Source: Ruminococcus sp. (lineage in GTDB: Bacteria > Bacillota > Clostridia > Oscillospirales > Ruminococcaceae). From it: DNA of 64,000 nt. The position numbers and the translations under genes were made by a program. Location of the stretch: positions 1-64,000 of the forward strand of contig JAJBTZ010000085.1 of NCBI GenBank assembly GCA_020860605.1, read 5' to 3'. Shown piece after piece: positions 1-10,136 of the stretch. Below the pieces are notes generated by a model that had not been told where the DNA came from, made no database searches, and worked only from the letters and a program-made list of their open reading frames with translations. Within the stretch, counting starts at the first letter, position 1, and the number at the start of each line of letters is the position of its first letter.

Positions 1-46
1 GGGCGCGAGCCCCGAAGGGGCGAGCGGTGTCCTCGCAGAGGACACA
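1..46. repeat. End of a hairpin repeat element
   Basis: GC-rich stem-loops (GCGAGCCCC/GGGGCGAGC-like, then GTGTCCTC/GAGGACAC) resemble the outer modules of the element between the ACT-domain gene and homoserine dehydrogenase. The window apparently begins inside such an element. Confidence 0.6.
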
Positions 47-92
47 CAAAAAACTCCCGCCACCTATTACAGGTGGCGGGTTTTTAAGAGTT
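47..92. terminator. Bidirectional intrinsic terminator
   Basis: Perfect 10-bp stem CCCGCCACCT/AGGTGGCGGG with a 5-nt loop. It is followed by a T run on the plus strand and by T residues on the minus strand. It ends the minus-strand surface-protein gene. Confidence 0.85.
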
Positions 93-117
93 ATCATCTA
101 TCGATGGCTAATCGATA

Positions 118-1839
118 TTACTTCTTCTTTTTCTTGCCGGTGACGACTACTACGACGACAACGACAACGATTACTACGATAACAATGATGATTCCAACGA
201 TAACGCCGGTGGAGCTTGAGCTCGAGCTGGAGCTTGAAGATGAGCTGGAATCAGAAGATGAAGTTGTATCTTCCTCAACAACCTCTTCAGCGGGCTCAGC
301 AGCTGCCTGAGCAGCCTCAACTGTAGCGGTGAGCTCGGTTACTCTGTCCTGAAGTTCCTGAGCAGCAGCTTCTGCCTTCGGATAATCCTCAGCAGCCTTG
401 GTTGCACGGTTAGCAGCCTTCTTGGCATCGTCAAGAGCATCTTCCATCTCTTCGAGAGTGGACTCGGAATTGTTGATGATTTCTTCAGCAGCGTCAACTC
501 TGTCTATGTATTCCTGGAGGGAAGCCAAGACCTCTTCGTCCTCAGCATCGAGTTCAACCAAGAATGCATCGATATCCTCAGGATATACGAGCTCGAAAGC
601 GTCGAAGCTAAGACTGAAGGAAACATTGGTCATAGCAGGAAGATACTGCTCAACTACGCCCTGAAGGTCAAGACCTGTTGCTTCCATGATAGGAGCGAGG
701 ATATCGATAGCCTTGGAAGTACCAGAAGTCCAACCGCCCTCATCCTTGATGGTCCATCTTGTGGTTACAGTGTCGCCAGAGATTACGATATCATCATAGC
801 CTTCAGCGGTGATGGTGATGTCGGAATAGGTGAATGTGAATCTTGCACTGTCACCAGTGTCGCCGGCCTGTGAATCTTCAGGAAGAGTAAGATATCCGTC
901 GTCCTGAATCTGAATTGCGAGTGCAGGGTTTACAGTCCATCCGCTGGTATTCTCTTCGGTGAAGAGTCCATCGAAGGTGTAAGCATCATAATCCCAGCTT
1001 ACATCTACGGATTCGCCGTAGCCAACAGATGTGTAGGAACCAACAGAGGTCCAGTTAGACCAGGTTACGTTTTCCTGACCATAAGCCTGTGCACCGATCT
1101 TCAGTCCCTGAATGGTCTGATAGTTGCTAGCGTCGAGCTCCATGGGGAGATCAGCAGTCTCAACTCTGGTGTCTTCGAACCCGCCAGCGAGGGTGAGGGT
1201 CCACCAAACATCGTAATCGGTGTCACGGCTGGTTCTCTGATAAGCGTTATCAGCGTCGTCATTGCCGAGGATGTAGCAGGTGTAGTCACGGCTACCGTCG
1301 GTGCAGGCGTTGATCTGCAAGGTCATTTCAATCTGGTTGTCCTTGACGTCGGTGATCGGGAACTTAGCTTCTACAGCGAAACCGTTGTCGGTCTCAACTG
1401 CTACGAACTCAGCACCCTTGTCAGCCCAGTCGGAGCCGGTATCAGCAGAGATGGAGCCGTCGTAACGGACACGGAGCTGATACTTGGAGTTGTTATCCAT
1501 CCAGAAGAACTCAACAGAGTCCTGCTCATAGGTGTTAGCTGAGCCCTGATCAAGAGAGTCGTCATAGACCTCAAACCAGACGTATACCCACTCAGCGTCG
1601 TTAATGATGTAAGCGCGTCCTATCGGTTCGCTGAGAACTTCGCTTCCGCCGTTGCTTGAGCCCTTCTGAACGAATTCGAGAGCGGTAGCAGCGTCATAAG
1701 CCTCGTCCTTTGTACCGTCAACAGTGGCGGTTCCTTCAACAGACTCGTTAACGATGTCTGCTGTAGCGGCGAATGAGATAGCTGTCATAGCCATGGTCAT
1801 AGCCAGGACTACGCAGATAATACCAATTAGCCTCTTCAT
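118..1839 (-). CDS. Secreted CBM9-like surface protein with C-terminal membrane anchor
   Basis: About 573 residues. The start is the ATG of MKRLIGIICVV, preceded by GGAGG at good spacing; the open frame runs 37 codons further upstream without support. A signal peptide (residues 1-25, ending near SFAA) is followed by a region resembling CBM9/DOMON-like sugar-binding domains (VNESVEGTATVDG, EPIGRAYIINDAEWVYVWFEV, YDGSISADTG), the pattern found at the ends of bacterial surface glycanases. A second beta-rich part and a coiled-coil-prone Ala/Glu segment follow. The C terminus has a run of about 15 Ser, a Val/Ile-only membrane helix and five Lys, so it is probably a sugar-binding protein held in the cytoplasmic membrane. 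No catalytic domain is recognised. The family call is from sequence pattern only. Confidence 0.6.
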   Translation of the reverse strand: MKRLIGIICVVLAMTMAMTAISFAATADIVNESVEGTATVDGTKDEAYDAATALEFVQKGSSNGGSEVLSEPIGRAYIINDAEWVYVWFEVYDDSLDQGSANTYEQDSVEFFWMDNNSKYQLRVRYDGSISADTGSDWADKGAEFVAVETDNGFAVEAKFPITDVKDNQIEMTLQINACTDGSRDYTCYILGNDDADNAYQRTSRDTDYDVWWTLTLAGGFEDTRVETADLPMELDASNYQTIQGLKIGAQAYGQENVTWSNWTSVGSYTSVGYGESVDVSWDYDAYTFDGLFTEENTSGWTVNPALAIQIQDDGYLTLPEDSQAGDTGDSARFTFTYSDITITAEGYDDIVISGDTVTTRWTIKDEGGWTSGTSKAIDILAPIMEATGLDLQGVVEQYLPAMTNVSFSLSFDAFELVYPEDIDAFLVELDAEDEEVLASLQEYIDRVDAAEEIINNSESTLEEMEDALDDAKKAANRATKAAEDYPKAEAAAQELQDRVTELTATVEAAQAAAEPAEEVVEEDTTSSSDSSSSSSSSSSSSSTGVIVGIIIVIVVIVVVVVVVVVTGKKKKK

Positions 1840-1875
1840 TATTATAATACCTCCTAAAAGTATTTGGCGAGATAT

Positions 1876-1954
1876 ATTATAACACAAATCGTCGGGATAT
1901 TCCATTGACAACTTGCACAAATAAAAAGACGTTTTTTGTGCACTTTGCACAAAA
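1876..1954 (-). promoter_or_regulatory. Promoter -10 and upstream 21-bp palindrome
   Basis: On the minus strand an extended -10 (TGTTATAAT, TATAAT at 1876-1881) lies ahead of the surface-protein gene. About 53 bp further upstream, at 1934-1954, is a perfect 9-bp inverted repeat TTTTGTGCA-CTT-TGCACAAAA, with an extra half site TTGCACAAA at 1913-1921. The position suits an activator site. The same palindrome occurs at 32550-32570. Confidence 0.55.
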
Positions 1955-1987
1955 CACTGATTTGGTTAAACAGAGTTGTCGGTGGTA

Positions 1988-2030
1988 TTTAAAAAATCCG
2001 CCGTCCCCTGAGTTCAGGTGACGGCGGATT
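1988..2030 (-). terminator. Intrinsic terminator of groESL
   Basis: Stem AATCCGCCGTC/GACGGCGGATT followed on the minus strand by a T run, just beyond the groEL stop codon. Confidence 0.85.
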
Positions 2031-2065
2031 ATATATGGCGGTTTGCTTGCTATCTGAGGTTCTGA

Positions 2066-4016
<1,951 letters not shown>

Positions 4017-4059
4017 GAATGTTTCCTCCTTTATGGATTATAATTTAAAAATCTTAGAT

Positions 4060-4118
4060 TTGGCACTCTTCGCTCCCGAGTGCTAAATCTATTGTACCAC
4101 GCCTTGCAGAAAAATCAA
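4060..4118 (-). promoter_or_regulatory. groESL promoter with CIRCE operator
   Basis: The CIRCE inverted repeat is at 4060-4086: TTGGCACTC, 9-nt spacer, GAGTGCTAA, one mismatch from the consensus TTAGCACTC-N9-GAGTGCTAA. It overlaps the predicted transcription start of a minus-strand promoter with -35 TTGATT (4113-4118), 16-bp spacer and -10 TACAAT (4091-4096). HrcA repression is inferred; hrcA is not in the window. Confidence 0.93.
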
Positions 4119-4310
4119 GCGATATTTGGATGAAATCTCGATTTTCGGCGGTTTGCACAACAAATCAGCCTTTCTCACAATTAAAAACTCCCAACTTGCA
4201 CCATCAAAATCCGAAAAAGCGTTTAAATTATGGCTAAGACGTTAAAACTCTGTCTGTGAACCCGATTTTAGCTTTTATTAATCTTTTGGCAACAAAAATC
4301 ACAGAAACTC

Positions 4311-4339
4311 TTGAAAAAGAGCGAATTATAGTCTATAAT
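4311..4339 (+). promoter_or_regulatory. Promoter of the response regulator-HtrA operon
   Basis: -35 TTGAAA, 17-bp spacer, -10 TATAAT, about 45 bp before the start codon. The roughly 190 bp between this and the groES promoter show no gene. Confidence 0.8.
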
Positions 4340-4385
4340 ATAGGATAGATATTTTGGGGACTCAGACTCGGAGGGAGTGGTATTT

Positions 4386-5105
4386 GTGAGCGGAAGAGTT
4401 CTTATAATAGACAGTGACAGAAATATTTGCGAATTAGTCCGGCTTTGCCTCGAGAAAGAGGGCTACAGCGTTATGATCGCCCTTGACGGCGAAGAAGGGC
4501 TTGTGCAGTTCTCCGCTCTCAAGCCAGACCTGGTGCTCCTCGAAGTGACGCTCCCCTCAGTTGACGGCTGGCAGGTCTGCCGGGAGATTCGAAAGAAATC
4601 CGACATTCCTATTATATTCATAACCTCGAAATCTGAGATTTTTGATAAAGTTCTGGGGCTCGAGCTTGGAGCGGACGACTACATCGTGAAGCCGTTCGAC
4701 ACCCGTGAGGTCGCTGCAAGAGTGAAGGCAGTTTTAAGACGCTATGGCCTCTCGAAGCCGACTTCGCAGTCAAAAAAGATTCACTACGAAGGCCTTGACA
4801 TTAACATGAACCGCTATGAGCTCAAGGTGAACGGGGAGATCATCCCGACTCCCCCGAAGGAGCTCGAGCTGCTATACTATATGGCGTCGCACCCGAACAC
4901 GGTGTTCAACCGCGACCAGCTTCTTGACGAGGTCTGGGGGTACGACTACTACGGAAGTTCAAGGACAATTGACGTCCACATAAAGAGGCTCCGCAAGAAG
5001 ATTGACGGAGTTTCAGCACATTGGAAGCTTACGACGGTTTGGAGCGTCGGATATAAGTTCGAGCTTGACAGCCCGGGCGCCGGTGACATAAAGGAAAGGA
5101 AATAG
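4386..5105 (+). CDS. OmpR/PhoB-type response regulator with Glu at the phosphorylation site
   Basis: About 239 residues: receiver domain (1-120) plus winged-helix DNA-binding domain (about 135-232; [28 protein letters not shown]). GTG at 4386 is preferred because GGAGGG lies 9 bp ahead; the in-frame GTG at 4377 is too close. The conserved Asp after beta-3 is Glu53 (codon GAA at 4542) in LVLLEVTLP, where PhoB has Asp53. The second residue of the acidic pair is Ser10 (IIDSD). Thr of FITSK and Lys of VKPFD are kept. No histidine kinase is adjacent, so it may act without phosphorylation or be locked in an active-like state. It heads an operon with an acidic membrane protein and HtrA, which suggests envelope-stress control. 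Function beyond DNA binding is inference. Confidence 0.9.
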   Translation: MSGRVLIIDSDRNICELVRLCLEKEGYSVMIALDGEEGLVQFSALKPDLVLLEVTLPSVDGWQVCREIRKKSDIPIIFITSKSEIFDKVLGLELGADDYIVKPFDTREVAARVKAVLRRYGLSKPTSQSKKIHYEGLDINMNRYELKVNGEIIPTPPKELELLYYMASHPNTVFNRDQLLDEVWGYDYYGSSRTIDVHIKRLRKKIDGVSAHWKLTTVWSVGYKFELDSPGAGDIKERK

Positions 5106-5107
5106 CC

Positions 5108-6022
5108 ATGATAGATTTCTTTGACGAAGATTTCCCTTTGACCAAGAAGCAGGAAGAGCTTCAGAAAAAGCTTGAGGAAGAGAAAAAGGCGCTCGAAGCG
5201 ATGGCTTCAGGTGAGCCTGAGCCTGAGGAGGTTGCTCCCGAAGAATCAGCCCCTGAAGAAGCAGCTCCCGAAGAGGTGCCGATTGATTTTCCTGAAACTG
5301 TTGCGCCTGAGCCGGAGCCTGTAATCGAGATAACCGTTGCCGGCGAGCCGGAATCGGTGTTTGTTCCTGAGCCTCAGCCGGTTGCAGAAGAGGAGCCGGA
5401 GGCTCCCGAAGAGATTCCAGAGCCGGAAGTCGTGGAAGAGCCAGAGCCTGAGGTTGAAGCTGAGCCAGAGGCAACTCCTGAGCCTGAGGCAGCTCCTGAG
5501 CCTGAGCCGATTCCTGAACCCGTTCCAGAACCAGAGCCAGAGCCTGCTCCTGTGGAGGAGCATTTGCCTGATGTCAATATTTCCTTCTCGGATGAGAGCG
5601 TTGACGACGAGGCGGTTATTCTCCCCTTGGAGGAGCATGAGGTTCCTGAAGAAGAAGCCCCTGTCGAGGAGGACAATTCCCTTCACGAAGAGCTTCAGAG
5701 GCTGCTCGAGAAGCTCGACAACATGGAAAAGGCGGTCGATTCTCTCGAGCAGGCAAGAGCGAGCGAATCGGAGAGCGAAACGGGATTCAACTATGAATAT
5801 GACGAGAGATATTTTGCCGAGGAGGAGACTCCTGCCTACAAATATCCTGAGTTATACAAGAAAACGCCGAAAACCACAACCGTCAAGAAAACCGTCAGTA
5901 AGAAAAAGAAGAAGGACGACCACACTGTCAGTCTGAACACCCGAACACTTCTTCAGGTCGGAGCCATCGTCGCAGCCACCGCTGCTGCCGTCAAGCTGCT
6001 CGACAGGAAGGACGACGATTAA
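5108..6022 (+). CDS. Acidic Pro-Glu-rich protein with C-terminal hydrophobic segment
   Basis: 304 residues, not recognised as a known family. It starts 2 bp after the response-regulator stop, so translation is probably coupled. A short coiled coil ([20 protein letters not shown]) opens the protein. Residues about 35-150 are a low-complexity run of Pro-Glu, Ala-Pro-Glu and Glu-Pro repeats, followed by another coiled coil ([21 protein letters not shown]), a Lys-rich patch and a short Ala/Val-rich hydrophobic helix ([15 protein letters not shown]) before KDDD. The repeat could be a spacer through the cell wall or an extended cytosolic tether. Its neighbours point to envelope stress. The long antisense frames here are artefacts of the GAG/CCT repeats. 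Confidence 0.75.
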   Translation: MIDFFDEDFPLTKKQEELQKKLEEEKKALEAMASGEPEPEEVAPEESAPEEAAPEEVPIDFPETVAPEPEPVIEITVAGEPESVFVPEPQPVAEEEPEAPEEIPEPEVVEEPEPEVEAEPEATPEPEAAPEPEPIPEPVPEPEPEPAPVEEHLPDVNISFSDESVDDEAVILPLEEHEVPEEEAPVEEDNSLHEELQRLLEKLDNMEKAVDSLEQARASESESETGFNYEYDERYFAEEETPAYKYPELYKKTPKTTTVKKTVSKKKKKDDHTVSLNTRTLLQVGAIVAATAAAVKLLDRKDDD

Positions 6023-6048
6023 TCGAACCCGAAAGGCGCAATACCATT

Positions 6049-7437
6049 ATGAACGAATTTAACCAAGAGAATGAAACTTTGGACGAGGCTACAGAGACCG
6101 CTGTAGAGGCTGAACCCACTGTGGAAGAGGCTGTGGCGGAGGCTCCTGCTCCCGAAGAGAAGCCCAAAAAGAAGAAAAGGAAGAATGAGCAGTCGGTTGA
6201 GGAGGAGCTAAGGGAGCTCGCCTATATGGAGGCAGCCGACCTCGACTATCTGCCGAAGCCGATTACAAAGGTCAGAAGGAACGGTCACCCGTTCTTAGGA
6301 AGCTTCTGCTTCTTCCTCGTACTATTTATAATAGTCTTCTTCGTCACCGCTCACTATGTTTTCGGCTCCGGCTGGATAAAGAACATGATTGACGGAACAG
6401 GGAATTTCCAGACCTTCACCATCCCGACAGTTCAGCACGAAGAGCTCGAAGAAAAGTATTATCAGGAGGACGGCAGATACACCGTCGAAGGCGTTGCGAA
6501 GACCTGCCTTCCTTCAATCGTCACCATCGAGTCCTACACCGGGAGCTCAATCTTCGCGTCCTATTCGCAGGGCTCCGGCATCATCATGACCTCCGACGGC
6601 TACATCATCACAAACGCTCACGTCATTGAGGACGCCGACCTTACGATCGTCGTCAGACTTTATGATGGCACCGAGTATAACGCCACCGTTGTCGGCAGCG
6701 ACACGAGGACCGACCTTGCGATTATCAAGATCAACGCCACCGACCTCACTCCCGCTCAGTTCGGCGATTCCGACCAGCTTGAGCTCGGCGAGCAGGTTGT
6801 CACTCTCGGCTCCCCTGCTGGTCTCGAATCAACCGTCACCACCGGCATCGTCTCAGGCCTCAACCGAATGATCAACGTCGAGTCGGACAACATCAGCATG
6901 GAATGCATCCAGATTGACGCTGCAATCAACCCTGGAAACTCTGGTGGAGCGCTCATCAACATGTGGGGGCAGGTCGTCGGCATCACCTCCTCGAAGCTCG
7001 AGTCGGTCGCCTACGACAACATCGGCTTTGCGATCTCTATAAACGCTGCAATTCCGATTTTGGAGGAGCTCATCGAGAACGGCGCCATCTTAGGACGCCC
7101 CAAGGTCGGCATCAGCTTCTATTCAATTTCTGAAACGATGTCCTCCGTCTACGGTCTCCCTGCCGGTCTCTACATCGCCTCAATCGACGAGACCTGCGAC
7201 ATTTCAAACACCGACCTCCAGATCGACGACGTCATCACAACGATGAACGGAGTGGCTGTCGACTCCGCCGAGGACGTCTACGCAATAATCTTCCAACTCG
7301 ACCCCGGCGACGAAGTCACCGCAACGGTCCTAAGAATGGATGACGCTGGCAACTGGGATGAGTTTGAGATTACGTTTAAGCTCGAAGCGGATGAGACGAG
7401 TGCGATTCAGGCGGTGGATGAGAGCGAAAGCGAATAA
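6049..7437 (+). CDS. HtrA/DegP-like membrane-anchored serine protease with PDZ domain
   Basis: 462 residues. An acidic/basic cytosolic N terminus (1-80) precedes one membrane helix (about 84-106). An S1C trypsin-like domain carries the triad His191 (TNAHVIE), Asp222 (TRTDLAII) and Ser298 (NPGNSGGAL). A PDZ domain follows at about 345-445 (IDDVITTMNGVAVDSAEDV). Such proteases degrade misfolded proteins outside the membrane. The gene is third in the operon with the response regulator and acidic protein, which may control it. All catalytic residues are intact, and a terminator follows. Confidence 0.95.
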   Translation: MNEFNQENETLDEATETAVEAEPTVEEAVAEAPAPEEKPKKKKRKNEQSVEEELRELAYMEAADLDYLPKPITKVRRNGHPFLGSFCFFLVLFIIVFFVTAHYVFGSGWIKNMIDGTGNFQTFTIPTVQHEELEEKYYQEDGRYTVEGVAKTCLPSIVTIESYTGSSIFASYSQGSGIIMTSDGYIITNAHVIEDADLTIVVRLYDGTEYNATVVGSDTRTDLAIIKINATDLTPAQFGDSDQLELGEQVVTLGSPAGLESTVTTGIVSGLNRMINVESDNISMECIQIDAAINPGNSGGALINMWGQVVGITSSKLESVAYDNIGFAISINAAIPILEELIENGAILGRPKVGISFYSISETMSSVYGLPAGLYIASIDETCDISNTDLQIDDVITTMNGVAVDSAEDVYAIIFQLDPGDEVTATVLRMDDAGNWDEFEITFKLEADETSAIQAVDESESE

Positions 7438-7466
7438 GGCGAAAGCAATAGGATTTGAATAAGAAT

Positions 7467-7502
7467 AACTCCCCAAACCTCACGGTTTGGGGAGTTCTAT
7501 TT
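7467..7502. terminator. Terminator after htrA, between convergent genes
   Basis: Perfect stem ACTCCCCAAACC/GGTTTGGGGAGT with a short loop and flanking T-rich sequence. It is nearly identical to the hairpin at 9440-9474 on the other side of the M23 gene. Confidence 0.85.
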
Positions 7503-7524
7503 CACAGCATTGGTATTCAGGATT

Positions 7525-9261
7525 TTACCAATCCCTCACCTCATGATTACTATACCCGCCAAGGACATAGATTGGGTCGAAGCGGTCGTCGTCATAGCGC
7601 ATTTCGAAGTGGAGGTGGTTGCCGGAGGCGGAGCCGGTCATGCCGACGTGGCCGATAACGTCGCCTTTTTCGACGATGTCGCCTTCGCTCACGTCAATCG
7701 ACGAGAGGTGGCCGTAGTAGGCCTCGTAGCCGTGGCCACAGTCGATTATGACGAGCTTTCCGTATGCCCCATAGGTGCTCGCGAAGACGACCTCTCCTGA
7801 GCAAGCAGCATAGACGTCGGTGCCGTAGTCGGCAGCGATGTCGATAGCGTAGTGGGTCGACCAGTCCCATGAGCGCCAGCCATAGGTCGAGCTGACGTAT
7901 CCTCCGTCACCGCCAACTGGCCAGCAGAAGGTTCCCAAAAGATCGATAATACTCGTGTCGTCGATGGTCGTGTTCTCGGCAGTGCCGACCTGGAAGATTC
8001 TCGGGACCATCTCGATGATGGTGTAGCTTGCGGTGATGGTTCTGTCTGTCTCGACGCCGTTCGTCTCGGTGACGAGCGCCGTGACGTTCTCATAGCCGTC
8101 AGAGCCGGACTGAATGAGAATCTCGTTATACTCCTCCATCGAGCTGTCATAGACAAACCTCGTGACCCTGTCGACGACCTGATTGTAAGTTTCATAATGG
8201 GTAGTGACAACCGAGAGATTCGGCTCAGTGTAGTGATATGTGACGATATCTCCAACGTTTACACCGTCCGAAAGGAACGGATTCTCATCGAGAAGGTCGG
8301 AAGTAGTGTAATCGAGGGCGTCGGCGATCGAGGAGAGCGTGTCCCCGTCCTCCACAATATAGTAGGCCTCAACGGTGACGCTGCCGTTGATGTAGGCGAC
8401 GGCAATGTCAGAAAGCGTCAGGTTGTCCTCGATATATCTTCCCTCGACGATCTCAACATCGTCGACGAACTCAGTTGAAACGGCGTTGGAGGTGTAGTAC
8501 TCCGCAAGTCTCGACTCGAGAGCGGTCTTGACCTTGAGCATCTCCTCCTCGTTATAAACGCCTATAAGCGTGTCGTTAACATAGAAGCCATAGGCATCGA
8601 CGACGTTGACGTCTGCCGACTCGAGCATCAGCTCGGAAAGGCTGTCGATGTCGATCGTGTCGTCATCCTCACTGGCGACCTTTATTGTGAATGTCGGTGT
8701 CTGGAGGACGGCATCGTCGTTTGAGGTGTATGTAATCTTGTCCTGGACAAGCGCCTGAGCCTCGTTGTAGTCAGCCTCGCTCGAGATTACTCCCAGCTCA
8801 CTGCCGTTATACTCGACAGAAACTGAGTAGGTGATCGAGCTAGCATACCTGACAAGCGTCACGAAGAAAGCGATACAGATGACGGGGGCAGCGTAGTTGA
8901 AAAGCGACACGAGCGCCCTTCCAAGCCACCTGAAGAAGGTTCCGAGTGCCGTGAAGACGACAGATGCAGCATGTTTCCAGCTGATTCTCTTCGCTTTCTT
9001 AAACTGAATCTTCGTGTGATCGAGTCGCCCGAATGCATGGGCAAACGGCGTCAGAACGAAGCACCATATATCATATAACGGCTGTTTGAACTTTTTTGAG
9101 AGCCAACCGCCGATTCTTTTAAATAATCTCGACAAGACAGTCCCGAGAAGCCCGAAAACGGCGGTCAATATTCTTTTTATAATACCAGCCACTGTGCGAC
9201 CGACAAACTGCAAAAAGTTAAAAATCGCCCACAGCCCCGCCCGGATATGTGCCCAAAACAT
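7525..9261 (-). CDS. Membrane-anchored LysM/G5 M23 peptidoglycan endopeptidase
   Basis: 578 residues. The start ATG has AGAAAGGAGAAG ahead of it. A basic N terminus of about 120 residues leads into a membrane helix (AAPVICIAFFVTLVRYASS). A LysM domain follows (YYIVEDGDTLSSIADALDYTTSDLL), then a G5-like stretch (YETYNQVVDRVTR to TITASYTI). The C-terminal M23 (lysostaphin-like) domain has the zinc ligands HYAIDIA and HLHFEM. It is expected to cut peptide cross-links outside the cell, with LysM binding glycan strands. The domain order is common in clostridial cell-wall and sporulation hydrolases. No active-site residue is missing. Confidence 0.93.
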   Translation of the reverse strand: MFWAHIRAGLWAIFNFLQFVGRTVAGIIKRILTAVFGLLGTVLSRLFKRIGGWLSKKFKQPLYDIWCFVLTPFAHAFGRLDHTKIQFKKAKRISWKHAASVVFTALGTFFRWLGRALVSLFNYAAPVICIAFFVTLVRYASSITYSVSVEYNGSELGVISSEADYNEAQALVQDKITYTSNDDAVLQTPTFTIKVASEDDDTIDIDSLSELMLESADVNVVDAYGFYVNDTLIGVYNEEEMLKVKTALESRLAEYYTSNAVSTEFVDDVEIVEGRYIEDNLTLSDIAVAYINGSVTVEAYYIVEDGDTLSSIADALDYTTSDLLDENPFLSDGVNVGDIVTYHYTEPNLSVVTTHYETYNQVVDRVTRFVYDSSMEEYNEILIQSGSDGYENVTALVTETNGVETDRTITASYTIIEMVPRIFQVGTAENTTIDDTSIIDLLGTFCWPVGGDGGYVSSTYGWRSWDWSTHYAIDIAADYGTDVYAACSGEVVFASTYGAYGKLVIIDCGHGYEAYYGHLSSIDVSEGDIVEKGDVIGHVGMTGSASGNHLHFEMRYDDDRFDPIYVLGGYSNHEVRDW

Positions 9262-9310
9262 AGCTTCTCCTTTCTGAATTATTACAAAAGGGTTACAAAC
9301 TTGCTATTCT

Positions 9311-9394
9311 ATTATACCAGAGAAGCTGAAAAAATCAACCGTTATTTTTTGGAGAAGCAGTGAAAGCGGGATTTTTTGTGGAAAGTGCACAAGG
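9311..9394 (-). promoter_or_regulatory. M23 gene promoter and imperfect upstream palindrome
   Basis: -10 TATAAT (9311-9316), 16-bp spacer, -35 TTGATT (9333-9338) on the minus strand. About 58 bp upstream of the -10 is an imperfect copy (9374-9394) of the TTTTGTGCA-N3-TGCACAAAA palindrome also found near 1934 and 32550. Confidence 0.6.
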
Positions 9395-9401
9395 AATATG
9401 G

Positions 9402-9422
9402 CTCGGCTAACGCCAAGCCGAG
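9402..9422. repeat. Short inverted repeat
   Basis: CTCGGCT/AGCCGAG with a 7-nt loop. It lacks a clear T run and its role is unknown. Confidence 0.45.
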
Positions 9423-9439
9423 GGCTTTGTCGCCAGATT

Positions 9440-9474
9440 GAAACTCCCCAAGCCTTGCGGTTTGGGGAGCTCTA
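9440..9474 (-). terminator. Terminator after the type III toxin gene
   Basis: Stem CTCCCCAA/TTGGGGAG with an inner CC/GG, then TTT on the minus strand. It lies about 57 bp past the toxin stop. Confidence 0.75.
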
Positions 9475-9530
9475 TTATCACAAAGTTTTCATCTATTGCC
9501 ACAGGCTCATATTCCCATAATATCATGAAA

Positions 9531-9983
9531 TTACGGCAGGGTCGAAAATTGATATCTTCTTGCGAATTCTCTCGGGTGAAGAGGCTTTTTGCCAGTGACA
9601 TGGTTTATGTAGGTGTCGACGTAGCTTACGGCGGATTCGACTATTGTCGGGAGATTCCGTTTCATCTCAGCATATTCGTCCTGATCGACAATTGCGTTTT
9701 CGTCGTCAAAATAGCTCGTATCTTTAATAATGACAATCTTCGAGAAGTCGAGACCTGAACGGGAGCGCTTTGAGCGTTCGGTGTTTGTGAAGAGAAATGC
9801 ATTTTTGTGGTGAATGTCCGAACGGAACGGGACACAGATGAAGTAATCATCGTGAGTATCTATGAGAAGGCAGGTATAGGGCCTGCCATGCTTGTGCATG
9901 AGCTCAGGAAACCTCTCCGGCGGATAGTCCTCCGTGAATTTTGGGGACAGCAAGTATAAATCAGCGTCAAATTCCAACTCCAT
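9531..9983 (-). CDS. Type III toxin-antitoxin toxin, TenpN/CptN-like endoribonuclease
   Basis: 150 residues from ATG (a GTG one codon earlier is also possible). The motif set matches the ToxN/CptN/TenpN superfamily of type III toxins: RPY (34-36), VPFRS (51-55) with downstream His59-Lys60, GLDFSK (77-82), a Gln-Asp-Glu segment near 101-103 and the C-terminal RYQFSTL (143-149). These enzymes cut RNA, including their own repeat RNA, and are held inactive by the resulting RNA pseudoknots. The locus fits: immediately upstream, in order away from the gene, lie an intrinsic terminator, two 52-53-nt repeats and a strong promoter. The ribosome site (GTAGGTG) is weak and close, consistent with low toxin translation. 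The exact subfamily is uncertain. Confidence 0.82.
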   Translation of the reverse strand: MELEFDADLYLLSPKFTEDYPPERFPELMHKHGRPYTCLLIDTHDDYFICVPFRSDIHHKNAFLFTNTERSKRSRSGLDFSKIVIIKDTSYFDDENAIVDQDEYAEMKRNLPTIVESAVSYVDTYINHVTGKKPLHPREFARRYQFSTLP

Positions 9984-9990
9984 CACCTAC

Positions 9991-10022
9991 AAAAAACGAG
10001 GATGCCCAAACGGCCATCCTCG
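9991..10022 (-). terminator. Attenuating terminator between antitoxin RNA and toxin gene
   Basis: Stem CGAGGATG/CATCCTCG with a CC/GG inner pair and six T on the minus strand, ending 7 nt before the toxin start codon. Type III systems use such a leaky terminator to make much antitoxin RNA and little toxin mRNA. Confidence 0.92.
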
Positions 10023-10031
10023 CGGATTTTC

Positions 10032-10136
10032 TTCGCTCGGTCAGTTTTATTTTACCGATGTGTCAGAACCGTCACACATCATCTTCGCACGGTCAGTTTT
10101 TATTTTACCGACGAGTCGGAACCGTCACTCGTCATC
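10032..10136 (-). repeat. Two tandem antitoxin repeats
   Basis: Units 10136-10084 (53 nt) and 10083-10032 (52 nt) share GTGACGGTTC, ATCGGTAAAATA or TCGGTAAAATA, and ACTGACCG. They differ mostly in paired stem positions and one A in the linker. Confidence 0.9.

Noticed and set aside
1840-1950. 37-residue N-terminal extension of the CBM9-like protein
   Set aside because: It would cover the promoter and the ribosome site and bury the signal peptide.
5013-5936. Several long frames on both strands within the acidic-repeat gene
   Set aside because: Produced by the repetitive GAG/CCT codons of the Pro-Glu repeat; amino-acid content is low-complexity and no start signals are present.
10032-10136. 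Possible CRISPR mini-array
   Set aside because: Only two units that directly abut, with structure-preserving differences and no spacers; the type III antitoxin reading explains it better.
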